Source: Clostridia bacterium | GTDB lineage: Bacteria; Bacillota; Clostridia; Monoglobales; Monoglobaceae | NCBI GenBank assembly: GCA_017409915.1 | Contig: JAFQRU010000079.1 | Span: 1-15,285, forward strand | DNA length: 15,285 bases | Direction: 5' to 3' | Part shown: piece after piece, positions 6,248-11,893 of the stretch | Layout: every line of letters begins with the position of its first letter | Position numbering within the stretch: position 1 is the first letter of the stretch | Notes under the pieces: model-generated | Databases searched by the model: none | What the model was told of the DNA's origin: nothing | What the model saw: the letters and a program-made list of their open reading frames with translations, nothing else | Position numbers and translations under genes: made by a program

Positions 6248-6949
6248 ATGCCTAATGAAATTTTGCTTATTTTAAACCTTATTGTAATTTACGGTGCGGT
6301 GCTGATTTTTTACCGCCTTTTCGGAAAAGCAGGCCTTTTTGCCTGGACGGTTTTTGCAACCATAACGGCGAATATTGAGGTGCTCTTGCTTGTTGACGCC
6401 TTTGGCTTTGAGCAAACCTTAGGAAATATTATGTTCGCATCAACCTTTGCGGTTACCGATATTCTGAGCGAAAACCATAGCAAGAAAGAGGCAGGCAAAG
6501 CGGTTGGAGTTGGGATTGCAGTTTCTCTTATGCTTATAATTATAACAAAGTTCTGGCTGGCATTTACCCCGTCGGCAAACGATTTTGCATATGAGGGGTT
6601 CGAGATAGTTTTCTCAAATACCCCAAGAGTGCTTTTTGCAGGTTTTGCGGTTTATGCGGCGGCTCAGGCATTTGATGTCTGGTTGTATCATAGAATCTGG
6701 GAATTTACTAACCGAAAGAGCGGAGACAGACGAGGCTTTTTGTGGCTGAGAAATAATCTGGCAACCCTAATTTCTCAGCTCATAAATGCAGTTCTTTTCA
6801 ATGTCCTCGCCTTTGGCGGAACATATGAAACTACAACACTTTTATCAATTATTGCATCCACATATATAATCTATATCGTGGCGGCGCTGCTTGACACTCC
6901 CGTTGTCTATATTGCAAGACGGCTAAAAGATAAAGAAAAAATATCATAA
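6248..6949 (+). CDS. yhhQ: Queuosine precursor transporter, YhhQ/VUT family
   Basis: A 233-residue integral membrane protein with about six membrane segments, of the VUT/DUF165 family whose characterised member, E. coli YhhQ, imports the queuosine precursors preQ0/preQ1. Family marks are ASTFAVTDILSE (residues 64-75), the acidic TDILSE motif being typical, DVWLYHRIWEFT in the middle and LRNNLATLISQLINAVLFN. Length agrees with the family. ATG 6248 is preferred over the frame's earlier ATG at 6218, because 6218 lies inside the terminator hairpin while 6248 has GGAGG at 6235-6239 upstream. A preQ1-like riboswitch precedes it, which fits salvage of the precursor instead of its synthesis. The stop codon lies inside the shared downstream hairpin. 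Confidence 0.9.
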   Translation: MPNEILLILNLIVIYGAVLIFYRLFGKAGLFAWTVFATITANIEVLLLVDAFGFEQTLGNIMFASTFAVTDILSENHSKKEAGKAVGVGIAVSLMLIIITKFWLAFTPSANDFAYEGFEIVFSNTPRVLFAGFAVYAAAQAFDVWLYHRIWEFTNRKSGDRRGFLWLRNNLATLISQLINAVLFNVLAFGGTYETTTLLSIIASTYIIYIVAALLDTPVVYIARRLKDKEKIS

Positions 6950-6989
6950 ATGCAAAGAACGAGGCATTTGCCTCGTTCTTTGCATTTAT
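6946..6989. terminator. Long bidirectional terminator between yhhQ and the M23 gene
   Basis: A perfect 20-bp inverted repeat: left arm 6946-6965, loop ATTT (6966-6969), right arm 6970-6989, with core TGCAAAGAACGAGGC on the left. The stop codons of both converging genes (yhhQ TAA 6947-6949; M23 gene TAA 6986-6988) lie within the arms, so the hairpin encodes the end of each gene and terminates both. Confidence 0.92.
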
Positions 6990-7717
6990 AAGGAAATATA
7001 TTGAGAGGGGTTTTGGGTTTCCCCGTTTTTGGTAACTTCAAAGTGAAGATGGGATTTATCTTCGCCTTCTAAAACTGAGCTGTTCCCGATTGAACCGACA
7101 GCATCGCCTTTTGACACCTTTCTGCCAACCTCGATAAACTTCTTATCCGCAAGGTTTCCGTATAGGGTTTTGATGTTTCCCTCGTGGCCGATGACCACAA
7201 CAATTCCTAATCTATCATCTTCAAAAACTTCTTCAACAACGCCGTCTGCGGCGGTAAAAACGATGGCGCCTTTGTCTCCTGCGATGTCAATTCCGTTGTG
7301 TGTCCGCCAGTCCCCCATAGACTCATAATATAAAAGCTCATCAGGGGAATGCTCTTTTATAATATCCCCTTTTACAGGGAAAATCATTCCAAGCTTTTCC
7401 AAAATTTCTTCCTCAGAAAGCTGTTTTGAAACAGGGGCAGTAACAACTGGGAAGTCTTCTGAGACAGGTTCGTCATCAGGAAGAATTATATCCTGAACTT
7501 CCTCATCGTCCGTTGCCTCATTAACTGCATCCTCCCAAGCCAGAGAGTCAAAAGATGAATCAGGGGCGGATGGAGTAGGAGCAAGCTTTTTAACAATGGC
7601 AGTTGTTCCGAAAACTGTAATCAAAGCAACAAGGGCTATGTAAAACCCTTTGCTTGCTAAAACCGACTTAACACTGAATTTGGGCTGTTCTTTCTTGCTT
7701 TTGTTTTTCTTGTTCAA
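6986..7717 (-). CDS. M23/LytM peptidase-like membrane protein, SpoIIQ-like
   Basis: A 243-residue protein with a basic N-terminus, one membrane segment (about residues 24-42), an acidic, proline-rich linker (about 46-100) and a C-terminal LytM/M23 domain. The zinc ligands are all present: HNGID (H140, D144) and HLH (H223, H225), numbered from the TTG start, so it could be an active endopeptidase on peptidoglycan crossbridges. The single anchor plus LytM layout and the nearby spmAB suggest a SpoIIQ-like role at the forespore membrane, where SpoIIQ pairs with SpoIIIAH; clostridial SpoIIQ proteins keep zinc ligands that Bacillus SpoIIQ lacks. The start is taken as TTG 7717, because a GTG at 7732 overlaps the GGAGGTG ribosome binding site itself. 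It follows noc by 45 bases and may be co-transcribed with it. Confidence 0.82.
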   Translation of the reverse strand: MNKKNKSKKEQPKFSVKSVLASKGFYIALVALITVFGTTAIVKKLAPTPSAPDSSFDSLAWEDAVNEATDDEEVQDIILPDDEPVSEDFPVVTAPVSKQLSEEEILEKLGMIFPVKGDIIKEHSPDELLYYESMGDWRTHNGIDIAGDKGAIVFTAADGVVEEVFEDDRLGIVVVIGHEGNIKTLYGNLADKKFIEVGRKVSKGDAVGSIGNSSVLEGEDKSHLHFEVTKNGETQNPSQYISL

Positions 7718-7762
7718 TTTAAGCACCTCCACAGTAAGGAGTATTTACAAGAACAAGAAAAA

Positions 7763-8602
7763 TTATACAATATCTTTAAGCTTTTTAGAAATTTTTATGC
7801 TGTATTCTATGAAATCGTCGTTTTCGGTTTTAACTGTCTCTGCATCAACGCCTGATTTTTGCATTATATCAACCGCCTGCTTAATGGTGTTGGCGAAAAT
7901 GCGGACATCCTTTAAGACTTTGAGCCTGTTCTTTGGCTTTTCCTTTTCCCGCTGGATGGGCTCCATAAGGCGGTCTATGTATTCCTCGGTTTTAATAACA
8001 TTTAGATTGCGGTCAACTATCACTTTAAGAGCCTTAAACCGCTCCTTATCGTCAGGGAGGCGGAGGAGGGCACGGGCGTGTCTCTCGCTTAAATTATATT
8101 CCCGAATCATTGCCCGAATATGCGGGGAAAGGCGAAGGAGGCGGACCTTATTGGCTATATTTGACTGGGTCTTCCCAACACGCTCCGCAAGCTCTTCCTG
8201 AGTAAGCCCGTGTTCATTAAGTAATGACGCATAAGCCTCCCCCTCTTCTAAAAAGTCAAGGTCCTTTCTTTGGATATTCTCAATTATGGCAAGAACTGCG
8301 CTGTCAGTCCTTAAAACATCTATAACAGTTGCAGGGATTTTTTCAAGGCCTATCATTCTGCACGCCCGAAGCCTTCTCTCCCCTGAAATAAGCTCAAAGC
8401 GGTCTCTGTCAATCCGACGGACCGCAACGGGCTGGATAAGACCGTATTTGCGGATTGACTGGCTCAGGCCAATGAGTTCTTCCTCTCTGATTATCTTTCG
8501 TGGCTGACAAGGGTTTGGAATAATTTTGTTTATGTCAATCTCAAAAATCTTGTTCGGCTCTCTTTCGGTTGTCAGCTTTTTAAAAACCACATTTGTTATC
8601 AT
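7763..8602 (-). CDS. noc: Nucleoid occlusion protein Noc (ParB family)
   Basis: A 279-residue ParB-family CTP-switch/DNA-binding protein. The N-domain has IPNPCQPR (28-35, box I) and ISGERRLRAC (72-81, the GERR nucleotide box), then ENIQRKDLDFLEEGEAY (108-124) and the helix-turn-helix LTQEELAERVGKTQSNIANK (133-152). At positions reported to separate ParB from Noc site choice it has Q146, K152 and R174, the Noc-type residues; the fourth, R157, differs. This favours Noc, which prevents Z-ring assembly over DNA, over Spo0J/ParB. The short N-terminus MITNVVFKKL could be a membrane-targeting helix, as in Noc, but this is uncertain. ATG 8602 is chosen because GGAGGG lies just upstream and a promoter sits further up; no ParA partner gene is adjacent. 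Confidence 0.85.
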   Translation of the reverse strand: MITNVVFKKLTTEREPNKIFEIDINKIIPNPCQPRKIIREEELIGLSQSIRKYGLIQPVAVRRIDRDRFELISGERRLRACRMIGLEKIPATVIDVLRTDSAVLAIIENIQRKDLDFLEEGEAYASLLNEHGLTQEELAERVGKTQSNIANKVRLLRLSPHIRAMIREYNLSERHARALLRLPDDKERFKALKVIVDRNLNVIKTEEYIDRLMEPIQREKEKPKNRLKVLKDVRIFANTIKQAVDIMQKSGVDAETVKTENDDFIEYSIKISKKLKDIV

Positions 8603-8642
8603 TTGTTTCCCTCCGATTTGGAAAAATTTACCATTTATTTGT

Positions 8643-8671
8643 ATTTTAGCATAGGAAAAACGAAATTTCAA
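8643..8671 (-). promoter_or_regulatory. Promoter of noc
   Basis: Minus strand: -35 TTGAAA (8666-8671), 17-base spacer, -10 TAAAAT (8643-8648) preceded by TGC (extended -10). It lies about 40 bases upstream of the chosen noc start and inside the longer frame, which supports that start. Confidence 0.7.
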
Positions 8672-8815
8672 ATTTTTCCGTATGCAAAACTTTACAATAA
8701 AAGACAAGGAGCGAGGGGGTTTTTTATAAGCCGACAGAAAAGGGCAAAAAGAGATAAGAATACTTGAAAAAATTTTTAAATATAATGTAGCGATAACCTT
8801 GAAAGGAAGAGAAAA

Positions 8816-9394
8816 ATGATAAATTACATATGGGCAGGAATGATAGTTTTATCTCTTTTGTCGGGACTTTTCAGCGGAAATATTGAAACCATAACCAAAG
8901 GCGCCATAGACGGTTGCACAGAGGGTGTAAGCCTTTGCGTTTCTCTTCTGGGGATAATGTGCTTTTGGACAGGAATATCCAAAATTGCGGAAAAATCAGG
9001 GCTTATAGAGGGGTTTGCAAGGCTCATAAGGCCAATAACGAAAATTCTTTTCCCAAGGCTTAAAGAGGGAAGCGAGGCGTTATCTGCCATCGTTATGAAT
9101 ATGGTGGCGAACTTTTTCGGAATGGGAAATGCGGCAACTCCGCTTGGAATAAAGGCAATGAAAGAGCTTGATAAAATAAACGGCAGGAAAGATGCGTCTA
9201 ATGAAATGTGCACCTTTGCGGTAATCAACACAGCCTCAATCCAGCTCATCCCCTCCACCATAATCTCTCTGCGCCAGACTTTTGGCTCAGAAGACCCGGG
9301 GGCGATAATTGTTCCTATATGGATTGCATCTGTTGTGGCAGTAACCGTTGCGGTTATATCCACCAAAATTTTTGAAAAGAGGAAGAGGCTATGA
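8816..9394 (+). CDS. spmA: Spore maturation protein SpmA
   Basis: A 192-residue membrane protein with a nucleoside-recognition/Gate domain typical of SpmA. Family stretches include GLFSGNIETITKGAIDGCTE near the N-terminus, LIRPITKILFPRLKEGSEAL, and MNMVANFFGMGNAATPLGIK in the middle. In Bacillus and Clostridium, spmA and spmB affect spore core dehydration and heat resistance; the molecular activity is not established. It has four or five membrane segments. GGAAGA lies seven bases before the ATG. A TATAAT at 8781-8786 is upstream but lacks a well-spaced -35, so I cannot say which sigma factor reads it; a sporulation sigma factor would be expected. It overlaps spmB by 4 bases. With noc and the SpoIIQ-like gene it shows that the host forms endospores. 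Confidence 0.95.
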   Translation: MINYIWAGMIVLSLLSGLFSGNIETITKGAIDGCTEGVSLCVSLLGIMCFWTGISKIAEKSGLIEGFARLIRPITKILFPRLKEGSEALSAIVMNMVANFFGMGNAATPLGIKAMKELDKINGRKDASNEMCTFAVINTASIQLIPSTIISLRQTFGSEDPGAIIVPIWIASVVAVTVAVISTKIFEKRKRL

Positions 9395-9909
9395 GATTTA
9401 TTTCTGTCTTCGCTGTGCCATTTATGATTGGCGGGATAATAGTCTTCGGCCTCATAAAAAGAGTAAAGGTCTATGATTGCTTTTTAGAGGGGGCCAAGGA
9501 CGGCCTATGCTCAGCTATAAATATTTTGCCCCCTCTTGTGGGCCTTATGGTTGCTATTTCAATGCTCCGCGCCTCAGGGATAATTGAGTTGATTTCAAGA
9601 ATTCTGGCACCCCTGCTTAAAGTTTTATTTCTTCCCGCAGAGGTGCTTCCTCTTGCGATTCTTCGGCCTGTTTCAGGGAGCGGGTCCATGGCGATTATAA
9701 CGGATATTTTCAAGAACTGCGGACCTGACAGCTTCGCGGGGCGAGTTGCCTCGGTTATGGCAGGTTCAACGGAAACTACCTTTTATACCCTTGCGGTCTA
9801 TTTCGGCGCAGTAAACATCAAAAACACAAGGCACACCCTAAAATCCGCCCTCTTGGGAGACTTAACAGGAATAATTATGTCCATTGTGGTTTGCCGATTA
9901 TTATTTTAG
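9391..9909 (+). CDS. spmB: Spore maturation protein SpmB
   Basis: A 172-residue membrane protein with the SpmB pattern: KVYDCFLEGAKDGLCSAINI near residues 26-45, LRPVSGSGSMAIITDIF in the centre, and MAGSTETTFYTLAVYFGAV, the conserved segment that pairs with SpmA. It belongs to the nucleoside-recognition (Gate) superfamily and functions with SpmA in spore maturation. The ATG overlaps the spmA stop (ATGA), and GAGGAAGAGG lies just upstream in spmA. Length is normal for the family. It ends with TAG at 9907-9909. I see no convincing hairpin terminator right after it; transcription could continue into the repeat-rich gap. Confidence 0.95.
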   Translation: MRFISVFAVPFMIGGIIVFGLIKRVKVYDCFLEGAKDGLCSAINILPPLVGLMVAISMLRASGIIELISRILAPLLKVLFLPAEVLPLAILRPVSGSGSMAIITDIFKNCGPDSFAGRVASVMAGSTETTFYTLAVYFGAVNIKNTRHTLKSALLGDLTGIIMSIVVCRLLF

Positions 9910-9984
9910 AAAACAAAAAAGACACCAGACTTAAACGCCAAGTGCTTTGGAAGAGCCGAATGATTTAGATGCATATAAAAATGA

Positions 9985-10002
9985 GCTTTGCATAAGCAAA
10001 GC
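9985..10002. repeat. Short inverted repeat after spmB
   Basis: GCTTTGC (9985-9991), loop ATAA, GCAAAGC (9996-10002). No T run follows, so it is unlikely to be an intrinsic terminator. It shares the AGCAAAGC/GCGAAGC flavour of nearby sequence (AGCGAAGC near 10027-10034), which suggests that it belongs to the same intergenic repeat. Confidence 0.55.
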
Positions 10003-10037
10003 AACTATAATTATAAACTATTCATCAGCGAAGCAAC

Positions 10038-10114
10038 TTCATCATTCATTATTCATTAAAAAATTCTGTCATAAAAAATGAATATTGAATATTGAATAAT
10101 GAAAAATGAATAAT
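10038..10114. repeat. Inverted arrays of a 7-base tandem repeat
   Basis: The left array 10038-10058 is TTCATCA, TTCATTA, TTCATTA. The right array 10079-10113 is TGAATAT, TGAATAT, TGAATAA, TGAAAAA, TGAATAA. The right unit is the reverse complement of the left unit in a shifted frame, so the arrays can fold together (for example 10048-10057 with 10105-10114) around a 20-base centre. It looks like an intergenic, MITE-like or microsatellite repeat; no gene is associated. Confidence 0.75.
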
Positions 10115-10116
10115 AC

Positions 10117-10148
10117 AAAAAAAAACCCTATCTTTCGACAGGATTTTT
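10117..10148 (-). terminator. Second minus-strand terminator, downstream of the tRNA-end copy
   Basis: Read on the minus strand, CCTGTC, loop GAAA, GATAGG (10127-10142), with A/T flanking pairs and nine T (10117-10125). G-U pairs on this strand become A-C mismatches on the plus strand, so the minus strand is the working direction. Confidence 0.75.
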
Positions 10149-10150
10149 TG

Positions 10151-10167
10151 TTTTGGAGCTTGTGACG
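10151..10167 (-). repeat. 17-bp copy of the tRNA-Thr 3' end (tRNA remnant)
   Basis: TTTTGGAGCTTGTGACG here is identical to 10312-10328, which covers the last bases of the tRNA-Thr T stem, its acceptor strand, the encoded CCA and four following bases. The copies are 161 bases apart in the same orientation, and each is followed on the minus strand by its own, different terminator. Homology ends at the T-arm side, so this copy is not a full tRNA gene. It could be a recombination scar or att-like duplication. Confidence 0.7.
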
Positions 10168-10174
10168 CCGGAGT

Positions 10175-10262
10175 GTTAAGAAAATATGCCGGCGGCATAT
10201 TTTTAACGCAGGATTGCAAAATGCGAGAGCATTTTGGGAAACAGGAGAAACGCAAAGCGTTT
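10175..10262. repeat. Cluster of three consecutive hairpins
   Basis: Hairpin 1: GTTA-AG bulge-AAAATATGCC, loop GGC, GGCATATTTT-TAAC (10175-10207). Hairpin 2: CAAAATGC, loop GAGA, GCATTTTG (10217-10236). Hairpin 3: AAACGC, loop AAA, GCGTTT (10248-10262). None has a proper T run on either strand. They fill the gap between the two copies of the tRNA 3' end. Confidence 0.7.
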
Positions 10263-10284
10263 TAACTATAAAGTCCCGGCATAC

Positions 10285-10315
10285 AAAAATCCCCGTTTTT
10301 TCAAACGGGGATTTT
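10285..10315 (-). terminator. Terminator of tRNA-Thr
   Basis: A 13-bp perfect stem (10286-10298 with 10303-10315; core ATCCCCG/CGGGGAT), minus-strand loop GAAA, followed by T on the minus strand. It begins at the last base of the encoded CCA. Confidence 0.88.
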
Positions 10316-10390
10316 GGAGCTTGTGACGGGACTCGAACCTGCGACCTGCTCATTACGAATGAGCTGCACTACCAACTGTGCTACACAAGC
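10315..10390 (-). tRNA. tRNA-Thr (anticodon CGT)
   Basis: Read on the minus strand from 10390: acceptor GCTTGTG, D arm GCAC-AGTTGGTA-GTGC, anticodon arm GCTCA-TTCGTAA-TGAGC with anticodon CGT at loop positions 34-36, variable loop AGGTC, T arm GCAGG-TTCGAGT-CCCGT, acceptor CACAAGC, discriminator T and an encoded CCA (10317-10315). CGT reads the threonine codon ACG. The gene is 76 bases with CCA. The T stem contains one A-C mismatch (positions 51-63) and a G-U pair (49-65); otherwise all arms pair. It has its own promoter and terminator, so it is a single-gene unit. Confidence 0.95.
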
Positions 10391-10405
10391 GTTTGCTACC
10401 GTATT

Positions 10406-10434
10406 ATTGTATCATAACTTGATTATAATTTCAA
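10406..10434 (-). promoter_or_regulatory. Promoter of tRNA-Thr
   Basis: Minus strand: -35 TTGAAA (10429-10434), 17-base spacer, -10 TACAAT (10406-10411) preceded by TGn. The -10 is 15 bases upstream of the tRNA 5' end, so the transcript starts within a few bases of the mature end. Confidence 0.85.
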
Positions 10435-10444
10435 GAGGAAATAA

Positions 10445-10470
10445 AAAATACGCCGTAATCGGCGTATTTT
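10445..10470 (-). terminator. Terminator after the DHHW-family gene
   Basis: AAAATACGCCG (10445-10455), loop TAAT, CGGCGTATTTT (10460-10470): an 11-bp perfect stem with A/T flanks, just past the stop codon at 10472-10474. It isolates the rsuA operon from the tRNA promoter downstream. Confidence 0.88.
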
Positions 10471-10471
10471 T

Positions 10472-11893
10472 TTATTTGACAAAATCTAAAAGATGCGTTC
10501 TTATTCCGCTCGATGCAACGGAAACGGGATAGTTTAACATAACAAGGTCATCGAACTTTATAAAATCATAAAACTCTCTGAGCTTAAATCTTGCCCCTGC
10601 ACTGTTGAATTTTCTTATATCAACTATGTAAACCTCGCTGTAATTGTTAAGCGCCCAGGGAGCAAAAGCGTTGCCGTAAGACTCCTTTAAAATTACAAGC
10701 TTTTTACCATTTCCAACAGAGCCTTTCAAAACAGTTATGGGGTTATCCCCGCCTAAGAAAGCAACATAGGCATTCGTTCCGCCGTAAACTGCCTGAACAG
10801 AGCGGTTATAGGATTTTAAATACATATCGTTATAGGATGCCCCTGAAACAAACTGAGGAATCATAAACCTTTCCATAGTGTCAGGGAAGGAGCGGATAAG
10901 GCTTTCTCCTCTTGTGCCTTTTGCAAAGTTTGCAAAGGAGCCGGTATATTTTCCTGTTCTCACCTCATAAGAAGAAAGAGGGGGAACTTCCTGGTCCTTT
11001 ATAGCCATAAGCTCTTTATAAACATAATATGCGCCACGCTGAGTCCAGTGGTGGTCGGTTCTGAAATATATGTCTTCGCCTGCGTGCTCATAAAGAGGAC
11101 GGACAGCGTTTATAGGAATGACCCTTTGAGAAAGGCTGGAATAAGCGTGTTTTATTGCGGAGAGCTGGTCAGTATAGACGCTTTCCGTACCGTAAATCTC
11201 CGATGCCGTGGGAACGAGAATGTTATAAACATTAACCGTATCAGGAAGGGACTCGGCAAGCATATTTACAATGGATGCATAATAGAAAGCGCTATCGGAA
11301 GAAACCTCAACTCTCTCCATGGCAAAATTATTTGTAATATAAACCTGACCAAATCTTGAAGTGTTTCCGTTTAAGCGGAAATCATTTCCGATAGTGGTAT
11401 CTTTGAGGGTGTCGCGATAGTGATACCTTGACTTTGTAAGCTCCCCCTCGATAGTATATTCGCAATCGGTCAGATATGTAAACATATCAACAGGGATATA
11501 CAAAATATCCTTATAAATCAGAGTTGGACAAAGAGATGAATATTTTTCATTCCCTTTCATAAGGATAGGGGAATTGACTTTAATATAAGAATTTCCCCAC
11601 CTTTTAGATACAACAGTTGACTTAGTTTCGTCATCCCAGCCAAGAGTATAGCCAAGAGAAGATAAAATCTTATCGGAAGGGATATAGATGCAGTCGTTAA
11701 TATCCATAACTTCGCCGTCTAAAATAACCTCTTTGCCGTTTATGGTTGCAGAGAGTTTCTGACCATAGAAAACAGCTTTGTTTTTCCCGAATAAATCACG
11801 GAAAAGCTGATTATCCACGGCGAAAACAATAACAGATATTAAAACTATGATAAGGGCGGAAATAACTATGCCCAAAGTTTTAGATTTCTTCAT
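10472..11893 (-). CDS. DHHW/SGNH-like protein with N-terminal copper-amine-oxidase-N-like domain
   Basis: A 473-residue protein: a signal anchor (about 8-26), then a region (about 44-145) resembling the copper amine oxidase N-terminal domain (INGKEVILDG, CIYIPSDKILSSLGY, LYIPVDMF), and a DHHW-family C-terminal region from about 165. DHHW proteins resemble the alginate acetylation proteins AlgJ/AlgX, SGNH-fold enzymes. Here RTDHHWTQRGAYY (D280, H281, H282) and LKESYGNAFAP (S405) supply the Asp-His and Ser expected for such a site. A surface-attached esterase or O-acetyltransferase acting on a cell-wall polymer is a fair inference, but no substrate is known and no MBOAT partner gene lies nearby. 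AGAGGGA supports ATG 11893, which overlaps the end of rsuA by 14 bases, so the two are translationally linked. Confidence 0.75.
   Translation of the reverse strand: MKKSKTLGIVISALIIVLISVIVFAVDNQLFRDLFGKNKAVFYGQKLSATINGKEVILDGEVMDINDCIYIPSDKILSSLGYTLGWDDETKSTVVSKRWGNSYIKVNSPILMKGNEKYSSLCPTLIYKDILYIPVDMFTYLTDCEYTIEGELTKSRYHYRDTLKDTTIGNDFRLNGNTSRFGQVYITNNFAMERVEVSSDSAFYYASIVNMLAESLPDTVNVYNILVPTASEIYGTESVYTDQLSAIKHAYSSLSQRVIPINAVRPLYEHAGEDIYFRTDHHWTQRGAYYVYKELMAIKDQEVPPLSSYEVRTGKYTGSFANFAKGTRGESLIRSFPDTMERFMIPQFVSGASYNDMYLKSYNRSVQAVYGGTNAYVAFLGGDNPITVLKGSVGNGKKLVILKESYGNAFAPWALNNYSEVYIVDIRKFNSAGARFKLREFYDFIKFDDLVMLNYPVSVASSGIRTHLLDFVK

Larger units (their letters stand above)
9910..10314. other. 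Repeat- and hairpin-rich region without protein genes
   Basis: About 400 bases between spmB and the tRNA gene hold no believable coding frame: the open frames here are short, AT-rich and lack ribosome binding sites. What I see is a 7-bp hairpin (9985-10002), inverted heptamer arrays (10038-10114), a minus-strand terminator (10117-10148), a 17-bp copy of the tRNA-Thr 3' end (10151-10167), three hairpins in a row (10175-10262) and the tRNA terminator (10285-10315). Confidence 0.8.

Noticed and set aside
7730..7732. GTG start for the M23 gene
   Set aside because: It overlaps the GGAGGTG ribosome binding site; TTG 7717 with proper spacing is the better start.
10038..10114. CRISPR-like array
   Set aside because: Units are only 7 bases with no spacers, and the two halves are in opposite orientation.
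10049..10417. Short frames on both strands across the tRNA and repeat region
   Set aside because: They run through the tRNA gene, terminators and repeats, and none has a ribosome binding site or protein-like composition.
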